A stretch of DNA of 6,689 nt from Spirochaetales bacterium. Its GTDB lineage: Bacteria; Spirochaetota; Spirochaetia; DSM-27196; SLST01. Of the stretch, positions 1 through 6,387 are shown piece after piece. The position numbers and the translations under genes are program-made. The stretch is taken from contig DAOWMR010000156.1 in assembly GCA_030642995.1 (NCBI GenBank), forward strand, positions 1-6,689, read 5' to 3'. Numbering within the stretch: position 1 is the stretch's first letter; each line of letters opens with the position of its first letter. The notes under the pieces were generated by a model, which had not been told where the DNA came from, ran no database searches, and saw only the letters and a program-made list of their open reading frames with translations.

Positions 1-1
1 C

Positions 2-787
2 TCGGGGTGCGGCGTGTGCAACGACTGTCGCCGGGGGTACATGATCAGTTGCACGAGTGATGAGTATCGCAAGGCGTACGGCTGGCAGCGTGACGGCGGC
101 ATGGCGCCGTATATTCTCGCTGAGGAAAAGGACCTCGTTTTCCTTCCGGACGAACTCACCTACACCGACGGCGCGCAGGTCGCGTGCGGCTTTGGAACCG
201 TCTACGAGGGGCTGGAGAAAATCGGTGTATCGGGGAACGATGCCGTGCTGGTGGTCGGCCTGGGCCCCGTGGGACTCGCCTCCCTCATGCTCAGCAAGGC
301 CCTGGGGGCAAATCTGCTGATCGGTACGGACACCGTTCCCGAGCGAATGGAACTCGCAAAGGAACTCGGGCTCGTTGACCACGTCGTGCCTGCCGGGCCG
401 GACGCGGTGGATGAGGTGCTCCGGCTCACCGGAGGTCGCGGTGTGGAACGCGCCGTGGATTGCAGCGGCAGCGATCCCGGCCGACAGACCGCAATCCGGG
501 CCACGCGGAAGTGGGGCAAAATTGTCTTCCTCGGGGAGGGAGGCACGGTTGCGTTCAATCCGAGCCCGGATATGCTCCACGATCAGAAGACAATCTACGG
601 CAGCTGGGTGACCAGCACCTGGCGGATGGAGGAGTTGGTCGAGCGTCTGGTCAGATGGGGAATCCACCCCGAAGACCTGGTAACACATCGGTTCCCGCTG
701 GAGCGTGCCGGCGAGGCCTATGCCCTCATGGCAAGCGGCAAGTGTGGGAAAGTTTCCGTAGTGTTCGATGAAGAAGCCAAGGAGTAG
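2..787 (+). CDS. Zinc-dependent medium-chain dehydrogenase, 5' end cut by window
   Basis: Cytoplasmic NAD(P)-dependent alcohol/polyol dehydrogenase of the zinc-containing MDR family (threonine/sorbitol dehydrogenase-like). The open frame enters from the left edge: codons from base 2 read SGCGVCNDC, and visible residues C3, C6, C9 and C17 form the structural-zinc pattern C-x2-C-x2-C-x7-C. The GTG at 14 is therefore an internal valine, not a start. A Rossmann fold follows, with GLGPVG at visible residues 86-91 and an Asp about 20 residues later (D110, in LLIGTD), the usual marker of NAD+ over NADP+ preference. The 261 visible codons compare with about 340-350 in the family, so roughly 90 N-terminal residues, including the first catalytic zinc ligands and the GHE motif, lie outside the window. 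It is the first visible gene of an operon with the mutarotase (2-nt gap) and aldo/keto reductase. Family is secure; the substrate is unknown, with a sugar or polyol inferred from the neighbours. Confidence 0.93.
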   Translation, partial: SGCGVCNDCRRGYMISCTSDEYRKAYGWQRDGGMAPYILAEEKDLVFLPDELTYTDGAQVACGFGTVYEGLEKIGVSGNDAVLVVGLGPVGLASLMLSKALGANLLIGTDTVPERMELAKELGLVDHVVPAGPDAVDEVLRLTGGRGVERAVDCSGSDPGRQTAIRATRKWGKIVFLGEGGTVAFNPSPDMLHDQKTIYGSWVTSTWRMEELVERLVRWGIHPEDLVTHRFPLERAGEAYALMASGKCGKVSVVFDEEAKE

Positions 788-789
788 AT

Positions 790-1230
790 ATGCTGAAAGG
801 AATCCCGAGTATTCTGAGTCCTGAGCTTCTGAAAGTGTTGATGGAGATGGGCCATGGCGATGAGCTGGTGATTGGAGACGGAAACTTCCCGGCGGCATCA
901 ATGGCACAGCGACTTGTTCGGTGCGACGGTCACGGCGTGCCGGAATTGCTGGACGCAATCACGACGCTCTTTCCGCTGGACACCTTCGTGGATGCACCGG
1001 TGGCGCTCATGGAAGTGGTCCCCGGTGAGACCACCGTACCGAAGATCTGGAACACCTATAAGCAGATCATCGCGAACCGCGCTGGAATGGACACAAAGAT
1101 CGAGTTTGTCGAGCGGTTCGCTTTCTATGAGCGGGCCAAGCAGGCCTACTGCATTGTTGCTACCGGGGAGGCTGCGCTCTACGCGAACGTCATCCTCAAG
1201 AAGGGCGTCGTCGTTGAGGATCGGTCATGA
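790..1230 (+). CDS. fucU: RbsD/FucU-family sugar mutarotase (L-fucose mutarotase-like)
   Basis: Cytoplasmic non-enzymatic-rate booster of sugar anomerisation: FucU proteins interconvert alpha and beta pyranose forms (L-fucose in E. coli) so that anomer-specific enzymes are not starved. The 146-residue product matches FucU along its length (E. coli about 140). It begins MLKGIPSILSPELLKVL, then EMGHGDE with the catalytic-type H22, D30 in IGDGNFPA, and the signature RFAFYERAKQAY at 109-120 followed by TGE (125-127) and ILKKGV near the C terminus. E. coli FucU has His where this protein has N32, which may reflect a different sugar. The start is supported by AAGGAG at 779-784, five bases before the ATG and overlapping the upstream stop. 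The stop overlaps the next start as ATGA. Membership of RbsD/FucU is clear and FucU fits better than RbsD; the true sugar could be fucose, galactose, arabinose or another. Confidence 0.93.
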   Translation: MLKGIPSILSPELLKVLMEMGHGDELVIGDGNFPAASMAQRLVRCDGHGVPELLDAITTLFPLDTFVDAPVALMEVVPGETTVPKIWNTYKQIIANRAGMDTKIEFVERFAFYERAKQAYCIVATGEAALYANVILKKGVVVEDRS

Positions 1231-2255
1231 GTTTCAGCTTTGCGCCGGACGGCGTAGATCCGGCCGTCGTTCCGTCGCGGACGACTCATCGCGGGGACAG
1301 AATGCCCGCACTCGGCGTCGGCACGTTCGGCTCGGACCACGTTGACCCGCAGGATATGGCGGCGGCGGTGCGCGATGCCTTAGCCGCCGGCTATCGCCAC
1401 ATCGACTGTGCCCGCGTGTATAAGAACGAGGCCGAAATCGGCGTGGTGCTGAACGAAGTACTGAGCTCCGGCCTCCTGATCCGAGAGGATCTCTGGATCA
1501 CCGGCAAGTTGTGGAACGACATGCACGGCCCCGGCGAGGTCCTCGTCTCGCTCGCCGAGACGCTGCGTGACCTGCGGTTGGACTACGTTGATCTCTTTCT
1601 CATCCACTGGCCGGTGCCGAATCACCACCCGCCCGGCGTGGATATTTATGCACGGGACGAAGATTCACGATCCTACATCCATGAGGAGTTCATGAGTGTC
1701 TGGCGGCAGATGGAACGCGTGGCGGACGCGGGTCTCGCACGTCACATCGGCACGTCCAACATGACCGTACCCAAAATGAAACTCCTGCTCCGTGATTGTC
1801 GGGTGAAACCGGCCGTCAACGAGATGGAGCTTCATCCACATTTCCAGCAGCCCGAGTTCTTTGACCTCTGCAACGCGAACGGCATCATCCCAGTTGGCTA
1901 CAGCCCGCTTGGATCACCAAATCGACCTGAGCGCGACACGACACCGGAAGACACCGTGGTCATGGATGATCCGGTCGTACTGCGCATAGCAAACGCCCAC
2001 GGCATCCACCCCGCTTCAGTCTGTCTGAAGTGGGCCGTTCAACGGGGCCAGGTGCCCATTCCCATGTCGACGAAGCGGAAAAACCTGTTGAGCAATCTAA
2101 AAGCCATTGTCGAGGATCCTCTCACCGATGAGGAAATGACCGCACTTGCCGCAGTTGACAGGAACGGCCGGTTGATCAAGGGCCACGTCTTCCTCTGGCC
2201 TGGCGCCGTGAGTTGGGAAGACCTGTGGGACGTTGGCGGGGAGATAACAAGATAA
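1227..2255 (+). CDS. Aldo/keto reductase with altered NADP-anchor residues
   Basis: Cytoplasmic single-domain (beta/alpha)8 oxidoreductase of the AKR superfamily, interconverting a sugar aldehyde or ketone and its alcohol. The 342 residues carry the full catalytic tetrad: D60 and Y65 in HIDCARVYKNE, K94 in ITGKLW, H127 in LIHWP. The family GTSN motif is at 175-178 and YSPLG at 225-229. An N-terminal extension of about 20 residues precedes the first barrel strand. Two cofactor positions depart from the classical pattern: the IPKSxxxxR loop reads IPMSTKRKN (278-286), so the Lys and Arg that hold the NADP 2'-phosphate are M280 and N286, and the usual Gln of VNQ is E199. This suggests, but does not prove, NAD(H) use. 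Translation is coupled to fucU by the ATGA overlap, with GAGG at 1215-1218 as ribosome-binding site. It ends the operon before a hairpin. The substrate cannot be assigned. Confidence 0.93.
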   Translation: MSFSFAPDGVDPAVVPSRTTHRGDRMPALGVGTFGSDHVDPQDMAAAVRDALAAGYRHIDCARVYKNEAEIGVVLNEVLSSGLLIREDLWITGKLWNDMHGPGEVLVSLAETLRDLRLDYVDLFLIHWPVPNHHPPGVDIYARDEDSRSYIHEEFMSVWRQMERVADAGLARHIGTSNMTVPKMKLLLRDCRVKPAVNEMELHPHFQQPEFFDLCNANGIIPVGYSPLGSPNRPERDTTPEDTVVMDDPVVLRIANAHGIHPASVCLKWAVQRGQVPIPMSTKRKNLLSNLKAIVEDPLTDEEMTALAAVDRNGRLIKGHVFLWPGAVSWEDLWDVGGEITR

Positions 2256-2262
2256 ATCGATT

Positions 2263-2295
2263 GCGGCGCCGCGGGAGGCAGCTCCCCGACGCCGC
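2263..2295. terminator. Hairpin between convergent operons, probable bidirectional terminator
   Basis: GCGGCG (2263-2268) is the exact reverse complement of CGCCGC (2290-2295). Inside it, GGGAG (2273-2277) pairs with CTCCC (2282-2286) around a GCAG loop, giving a two-part GC-rich stem with a small internal loop. It fills the 45-base gap between the stop of the aldo/keto reductase and the stop of the TRAP permease, where a shared terminator is expected. There is no T tract on the plus side. On the minus side the sequence past the stem is only moderately T-rich (ATTTATCTTGTT), so termination efficiency is uncertain. Confidence 0.55.
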
Positions 2296-2300
2296 GCCGG

Positions 2301-4382
2301 CTATGCCGCTGCAACAACAGCAGCAGGCTTGTTCGGACCCCTTCTGAGTGTCTGCAGCAGATAGATACCGCCGTAAATCGCGATTCCCGGGAGATACATC
2401 AGATACCGCAGTGATTGGTCCAATCCGACCATCGTCGCCGCTCGGCCGGGAAGAAAAAAGAGCCCGGCCGCTGCAAGCAAGAGGATGATCTCGTACCACT
2501 TCGTACGCACCAGGAACCAGCCCTGCACGACGTTGGTGAACGCCAGGACACCAAGAATTGCTGTGACCCAGATGAGCAAAATCTGCCAGCCGTTGGATAT
2601 GTCGACGAGGAGTAACTCCGCGTTGAAAACGAACATGAAAGGAATAACCGCGGTCCGCAAATCATAGATAAATCCTTTGATACCGGTCGCGATCGGATCG
2701 GACTCGGCAATGGCGGCGGCCGCGTAGGCGGCGAGGCCCACCGGCGGCGTGTCGTCCGCAAGGATTCCGAAGTAGAAGCAGAACAGATGGGCTGCGATCG
2801 CCGGGATGACGAGACCCATGTCCCCACCCAGCTGCACGATGACGGGAACGGTAATTGAGGCCATGACGATGTAGGTCGCAGTTGTCGGCAAACCCATTCC
2901 AATGATCAGACTCACGACGCCCGTAATGAACAGCAGCAGGAAGATGTTGCCCAGCGAGAGCGCTTCCACAATCTGCACGATCATGCTGCCGATGCCCATG
3001 TTCACGATTCCGACGATAATGCCGGCAGTTGCTGTGGCCAGCGCGACGGTGATCATATTCCGGGAACCGGAGATCATTCCGTCCGAAAGATCCTTGATAC
3101 CGGCCCAGAGCCACTTCCATACGCTCTCTTTGCGCCGAACGGCTTCCACAATCTGACGGAGAATGAGGATCGCAACGACGAGCAGAATGGCGTTGAACAC
3201 CGAAAGATTCGGCGAGTGCCGGAGCACGGCCAACTCGTAGATCAACATGAACAGCGGAATGAGGTGGTAGAAACCATTCTTCAGAACATTCCAGAATTTC
3301 GGCGTGTCTTCGGCCGGCAACCCCTTCATTCCCAGCTTGGTGGCTTCCAGGTGAACGATGTAAAACAGCGCAATGTAACTGATAAATGCCGGGAGGAATG
3401 CCGCGCGAATCACGTCGAAATACGAGATCGCGAGGTACTCCGCGATGATGAATGCCGCGGCGCCCATGATCGGCGGCATGAGTTGCCCGTTGGTGCTCGC
3501 CGCGACTTCCGTTGCAGCAGCAGTTTTGGCAGGATAACCAACCTTCTTCATCAGCGGGATCGTGAAGGTTCCGGTGGTCACCACGTTCGCAATACTCGAA
3601 CCCGACACCAGACCGGAGAGACCGCTGGAGACCACCGATGCTTTTGCCGGTCCTCCGATGTAGCGTCCCAGGAGCGAGATGGCCAGGTCATTGAAGAACT
3701 TGCCGGCGCCGAGCCGTTCCAACAGCGCGCCGAACATGACGAAGAGGTAGACCGTCGTCGCGGACACATCAAGCGGGATGCCGTATATGCCTTCGGACGA
3801 CAGAACAATCTGGCTCATATACTTCGTCAACGACACCCCTCGATAGGCGAGGAAGCCGGGCATATAGGGTCCGAGGAAGGCATATACGGTAAACACGATG
3901 GCGAGAACAACCATTGGGAGACCGATGCCGCGACGGGCGGTCTCCAGCACGACAAGAATCACGGCTATTCCGACAACGACGTCAAAGGGAGTCGGCCGAC
4001 CGGCCCGGGCGGCAACCGCGTCCCAGTTCAGAATGATGTAGAGCACGGCGACGACCCCAACAAGCGCCAAGAGGTAGTCCATCAGCGGCACATGCCCCTT
4101 GGAGTGGATTCCGGGTATGTCCTTGTCGCGCCCCTTCAGTAGGGGAAACGCGAGAAAAGTGAGCGCGACGGCGAAGGCAAGGTGGACTGCCCTGATGGTG
4201 AGACTGTCCAGTATCACCAGGCGCGGCAGACTGAGTTGGAAGAACGCCCATCCGAGGGCAACAATGGTGATCAGTACACGATCGATCTTCCGACTGAGTC
4301 TTACCTGGCCAAGATCCTCCTTGAGCATTTCAGCGGCACGACGATCGGCACGGGACTCTTCTTGTTTTGTTGGTTCGGGCAT
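2301..4382 (-). CDS. TAXI-type TRAP transporter, fused 4TM/12TM (DctQM) permease
   Basis: Inner-membrane permease of a tripartite ATP-independent periplasmic transporter; it uses a cation gradient to import the ligand delivered by the neighbouring binding protein. At 693 residues it is the fused type in which the small DctQ-like subunit and large DctM-like subunit are one chain. A charged cytoplasmic N terminus (1-35) is followed by hydrophobic segments from about 36 onward. Signature loops are GLVSGSSIANVVTTGTF (257-273), NGQLMPPIMGAAAF (298-311), GMGLPTTATY (495-504) and ADDTPPVGLAAY (542-553), all typical of the TAXI-TRAP fused permease. About 100 hydrophobic residues close the protein before an Ala-rich tail. 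GAGGA lies about 4 nt before the ATG. It is 65 nt downstream of the binding-protein gene in the same direction, with a strong hairpin in the gap. Family assignment is secure. Characterised TAXI systems carry organic acids or amino acids; the substrate here is unknown. Confidence 0.95.
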   Translation of the reverse strand: MPEPTKQEESRADRRAAEMLKEDLGQVRLSRKIDRVLITIVALGWAFFQLSLPRLVILDSLTIRAVHLAFAVALTFLAFPLLKGRDKDIPGIHSKGHVPLMDYLLALVGVVAVLYIILNWDAVAARAGRPTPFDVVVGIAVILVVLETARRGIGLPMVVLAIVFTVYAFLGPYMPGFLAYRGVSLTKYMSQIVLSSEGIYGIPLDVSATTVYLFVMFGALLERLGAGKFFNDLAISLLGRYIGGPAKASVVSSGLSGLVSGSSIANVVTTGTFTIPLMKKVGYPAKTAAATEVAASTNGQLMPPIMGAAAFIIAEYLAISYFDVIRAAFLPAFISYIALFYIVHLEATKLGMKGLPAEDTPKFWNVLKNGFYHLIPLFMLIYELAVLRHSPNLSVFNAILLVVAILILRQIVEAVRRKESVWKWLWAGIKDLSDGMISGSRNMITVALATATAGIIVGIVNMGIGSMIVQIVEALSLGNIFLLLFITGVVSLIIGMGLPTTATYIVMASITVPVIVQLGGDMGLVIPAIAAHLFCFYFGILADDTPPVGLAAYAAAAIAESDPIATGIKGFIYDLRTAVIPFMFVFNAELLLVDISNGWQILLIWVTAILGVLAFTNVVQGWFLVRTKWYEIILLLAAAGLFFLPGRAATMVGLDQSLRYLMYLPGIAIYGGIYLLQTLRRGPNKPAAVVAAA

Positions 4383-4405
4383 GATTCCTCAATACTCGAA
4401 GCGAT

Positions 4406-4433
4406 GTCGGCGCCCCGATGAGAGGACGCCGAC
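4406..4433 (-). promoter_or_regulatory. Intercistronic mRNA hairpin between binding protein and permease genes
   Basis: GTCGGCG (4406-4412) and CGCCGAC (4427-4433) are perfect inverted copies. Read on the minus (mRNA) strand, the 14 bases between them add U-G, C-G, C-G and U-G pairs, giving an 11-bp stem with a six-base loop (CUCAUC). It starts 14 nt after the binding-protein stop and ends 23 nt before the permease ATG. No U tract follows (ATCGCTTCGAG), so it is not a classic intrinsic terminator. An RNA-stabilising or partial-attenuation element that keeps binding-protein levels above permease levels is the likely role, as known for other binding-protein operons. Confidence 0.6.
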
Positions 4434-4447
4434 CCGGAAATCATGGA

Positions 4448-5449
4448 CTAGTCGAGGATGAGTGCCGGATTGATCAGATCAATCATACCGGCTTCTTCAT
4501 AGTACTTGAGTGCGCCCGGATGAATCGGAGCTGACAGACCGGTGAGCATGTCTTCCGGGGTCAGGACCTGGTACGCCGGGTGGAGCGCCTTGAATGCATC
4601 AAAGTTGTCAAAGACTTCCTTGGTGATGGCGTACACCACGTCATCCGATACGTTTGCCGACGTTACAAACGTCGCCTTCACTCCGACGGAGTTCACGAAC
4701 GGAGTGTCGTTGGCTGCCGATGAGTAGAGGGATGCCGGGATGCGGCTTGCAGCGTAGTAGCTGTATTGGCTCAACAGAGCGTCCACCTCCGGTCCTTCAA
4801 TGGGAACGATTTTGACCCGGACTCGACCGGACGTCGCTTCCATGATGTTTCCATTCGGGTGACCGACAGTGTAGAAGAACGCATCAATCCGACCATCCTG
4901 CAGGAGACCCGGAGCCTCAACAGCCTTCACCTGCTCAGCCTTGATGTCCGCTTCCGACAGGCCGAACGCCGCAAGAACGTCAAGACTGTTCTGCAGATTG
5001 CCTGAACCAGGATTACCGATGTTGACCCGCTTTCCTGCGAGGTCGGCGATGCCCTTGATCCCGCTATCCACGGAAGCCATCAGAGTAATGGATTCGGGGT
5101 GAATCGAGAAAACCGCACGGAGGTCTTCCTGCGCACCCATTTCCGACCATTCAGCGAGACCGTTGTACGCCTGGTACTGACGGTCCGACTGGGCGATGCC
5201 AAAGTCAAGGTCACCGGAGAGGACGGCATTGATATTGAATACCGATCCACCGGTCGACTCAACGGTCGCGCGAATTCCGTATTCGGGTTTCGCGTTGACC
5301 ATTCGGCTGATCGCTCCGCCGGTCGGGTAGTAGACACCTGTGACGCCACCGGTACCGATGGTAACGAATTTGGTTTCCGAACCACCTTTAGCGAACGCAG
5401 CCCCGGCGATCAAGGCTACCATGAGGGTAAAGAGCAACACCTTTTTCAT
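4448..5449 (-). CDS. TAXI-family TRAP transporter periplasmic solute-binding protein
   Basis: Exported binding protein that captures the ligand in the periplasm and hands it to the fused permease. The 333-residue product starts with a classical signal peptide (MKK, hydrophobic 4-18, AFA at 18-20), with predicted cleavage before KGGSE; no lipobox Cys is present. The mature protein shows TAXI hallmarks: VTIGTGGVTGVYYPTGGAI (29-47), a TGGS loop (67-70) and GIAQSD (84-89), followed further on by the family pattern NIGNPGSGN and DGRIDAFFYTVGHPN. The start at 5449 is chosen because AAAGGAG lies five bases upstream and the signal peptide begins there; an in-frame ATG at 5557 would add 36 uncharacteristic residues. 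It is the first gene of the transport operon and is divergent from rph. Homologues bind glutamate, glutamine or 2-oxoglutarate-like acids; the ligand here is unpredicted. The short charged Gly/Ser stretch after the signal is reminiscent of spirochaete binding proteins, a weak lineage hint. Confidence 0.95.
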   Translation of the reverse strand: MKKVLLFTLMVALIAGAAFAKGGSETKFVTIGTGGVTGVYYPTGGAISRMVNAKPEYGIRATVESTGGSVFNINAVLSGDLDFGIAQSDRQYQAYNGLAEWSEMGAQEDLRAVFSIHPESITLMASVDSGIKGIADLAGKRVNIGNPGSGNLQNSLDVLAAFGLSEADIKAEQVKAVEAPGLLQDGRIDAFFYTVGHPNGNIMEATSGRVRVKIVPIEGPEVDALLSQYSYYAASRIPASLYSSAANDTPFVNSVGVKATFVTSANVSDDVVYAITKEVFDNFDAFKALHPAYQVLTPEDMLTGLSAPIHPGALKYYEEAGMIDLINPALILD

Positions 5450-5454
5450 ACAAT

Positions 5455-5461
5455 CTCCTTT
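5455..5461 (-). promoter_or_regulatory. Shine-Dalgarno site fixing the binding-protein start
   Basis: On the minus strand AAAGGAG is followed by five bases (ATTGT) and then the ATG whose complement is at 5447-5449. This is the only convincing ribosome-binding site in the region. It places the start at the signal peptide rather than at the longer in-frame ATG at 5557. Confidence 0.8.
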
Positions 5462-5527
5462 CTTGCGGCACATATCGAGCACTCGTTGCGCGACATGGGT
5501 TCCACTTGGCATGTTTGTTGCAAAATA

Positions 5528-5557
5528 AAAATACCATTTTCCCGCAAGGTCATGCAA
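5528..5557 (-). promoter_or_regulatory. Candidate promoter of the TRAP transport operon
   Basis: On the minus strand, TTGCAT (complement of 5552-5557) is followed after 18 bases by TATTTT (complement of 5528-5533), in the only A/T-rich patch of the intergenic region. Matches to the -35 and -10 consensus are weak (3/6 and 4/6). It would give an untranslated leader of about 70 nt before the binding-protein ATG. The GCAAGG direct repeat overlaps the -35. Confidence 0.3.
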
Positions 5558-5559
5558 GG
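5544..5559. repeat. Two GCAAGG copies one helical turn apart
   Basis: GCAAGG occurs at 5544-5549 and 5554-5559, exactly 10 bases apart, overlapping the upstream half of the candidate transport-operon promoter. An inverted copy, CCTTGC, is at 5647-5652, inside the candidate rph promoter spacer. Phased hexamers can be a regulator site, but the motif is short and could arise by chance. Confidence 0.25.
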
Positions 5560-5615
5560 GGCCGATTCAGACCGGGCGGTCGGCCGCCTCGTTGACGGTG
5601 AAGGGCCGGTGCCTT

Positions 5616-5628
5616 CGGAATGATTCCG
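5616..5628. promoter_or_regulatory. 13-bp perfect palindrome, possible operator
   Basis: CGGAATGATTCCG consists of two six-base half-sites that are exact reverse complements around a central G. It lies in non-coding DNA between the divergent transport and rph transcription units, centred about 55 bases before the predicted rph transcription start, just upstream of the candidate -35. Protein-binding operator is the simplest reading; a short RNA hairpin is unlikely because the loop would be one base. Confidence 0.35.
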
Positions 5629-5639
5629 GCGTGCCACCT

Positions 5640-5668
5640 TTTACATCCTTGCGCTGTCGTGATACACC
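5640..5668 (+). promoter_or_regulatory. Candidate rph promoter with extended -10, leaderless arrangement
   Basis: TTTACA (5640-5645, 5/6 to the -35 consensus) is followed after 17 bases by TACACC (5663-5668), preceded by TGA, an extended -10 pattern. Transcription would begin near 5675-5677, at or next to the rph ATG at 5677. No Shine-Dalgarno sequence lies before that ATG, which agrees with a leaderless message. The -10 hexamer itself is only 3/6, so this remains a prediction. Confidence 0.4.
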
Positions 5669-5676
5669 AGAACACT

Positions 5677-6363
5677 ATGAGAACGCTGAAGTTTGAACGA
5701 AATGTCATGCGAAATCCGGCCGGTTCCTGCATGGTTTCATTTGGGAACACCAAGGTACTCTGTGCCGCGAGCATTGATGCGAGACTGCCGCCGTTTCTCG
5801 AGGGCACCAACCGGGGTTGGCTCTCCGCGGAGTATGCGATGCTTCCGGGGAGTACTCCCGGAGGCCGAAAGCGACGGGAGATCGGCAAACGGGACGGGCG
5901 GAGCACCGAGATCCAACGCTTGATCGGGAGGAGCCTCAGGGCGGCCGTGGACTTCGCGAACCTCGGCCCGGTGGCGATAACCATTGACTGTGACGTTATC
6001 GAGGCGGATGGCGGGACACGAACGGCCGCGATATCCGGCGGCTGGATTGCACTGCATGAAGCCCTCTCGATGATCGCGGGCCAGCAGGGCCGCCCGGGAC
6101 CGGGGTACTACCTCCTCGGCCAGATTGCCGCGGTGAGCGTCGGAATCGTGGACGGGCAAATCGTGTGTGACCTGGACTACGAGAACGACTCGCAGGCTGA
6201 AGTGGACATGAACGTCGTAAAGCGTGACGACAACCTCGTTGAGGTCCAGGGCACGGGCGAGAAGGGCACCTTCACCCGGGGCCAACTTGTGGAACTCATG
6301 GACGCGGCGGATGCAGGGATTGACGAGATCCTCGAGGCACAGCGGAAGGTGCTTGGGTTGTAG
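5677..6363 (+). CDS. rph: Ribonuclease PH (tRNA 3'-end processing), short N terminus
   Basis: Cytoplasmic phosphorolytic 3'-to-5' exoribonuclease that trims tRNA 3' ends, forming a ring-shaped hexamer. From the ATG at 5677 it is 228 residues. Visible marks: PAGSC..FGNTKVLCAASI (14-33), GWLSAEYAMLPGST (47-60), DGRSTEIQRLIGRSLRAAVD (73-92) with phosphate-binding-type R75, DCDVIEADGGTRTAAISG (104-121) with R115, and CDLDYENDSQAEVDMNVV (164-181) with the catalytic-type D171 and D177. The family usually begins MRxDGRxxxxxRPV; that stretch of about 10 residues is missing and the product opens directly at the first strand (MRTLKFERN). An in-frame ATG at 5620 would add 19 residues lacking the motif and would start inside the palindrome, so 5677 is preferred. 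There is no Shine-Dalgarno. Divergent from the transport operon; a YhcH-family gene follows by 24 nt. Function assignment is secure; the exact start is less so. Confidence 0.93.
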   Translation: MRTLKFERNVMRNPAGSCMVSFGNTKVLCAASIDARLPPFLEGTNRGWLSAEYAMLPGSTPGGRKRREIGKRDGRSTEIQRLIGRSLRAAVDFANLGPVAITIDCDVIEADGGTRTAAISGGWIALHEALSMIAGQQGRPGPGYYLLGQIAAVSVGIVDGQIVCDLDYENDSQAEVDMNVVKRDDNLVEVQGTGEKGTFTRGQLVELMDAADAGIDEILEAQRKVLGL

Positions 6364-6381
6364 CCCCGCGTCGCGTACAAT
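6353..6381 (+). promoter_or_regulatory. Candidate promoter of the yhcH-like gene, leaderless arrangement
   Basis: TACAAT (6376-6381, 5/6 to the -10 consensus) ends six bases before the ATG at 6388. TTGGGT (6353-6358, 3/6) is 17 bases upstream, at the end of rph. Initiation about seven bases past the -10 would fall on the start codon, and the six intervening bases (GCCGCC) contain no ribosome-binding site. Together with the rph arrangement this suggests leaderless mRNA. Confidence 0.4.
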
Positions 6382-6387
6382 GCCGCC

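Noticed and set aside
14..16. GTG at 14 as the start of the dehydrogenase
   Set aside because: It encodes the residue inside the CGVC part of the structural zinc motif, and the frame is open to the left edge; the gene continues upstream of the window.
3216..4142. 308-codon open frame on the plus strand opposite the permease
   Set aside because: It mirrors the permease coding frame, has a low-complexity charged composition rich in His, Arg and Glu typical of antisense to membrane protein codons, and has no recognisable domain.
5450..5557. Longer start for the binding protein at 5557
   Set aside because: The extra 36 residues precede a perfect signal peptide, which must be N-terminal, and the good Shine-Dalgarno serves the ATG at 5449.
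5620..5676. Longer start for rph at 5620
   Set aside because: The 19 added residues do not contain the RNase PH N-terminal motif, have no ribosome-binding site, and overlap the palindrome and candidate promoter.
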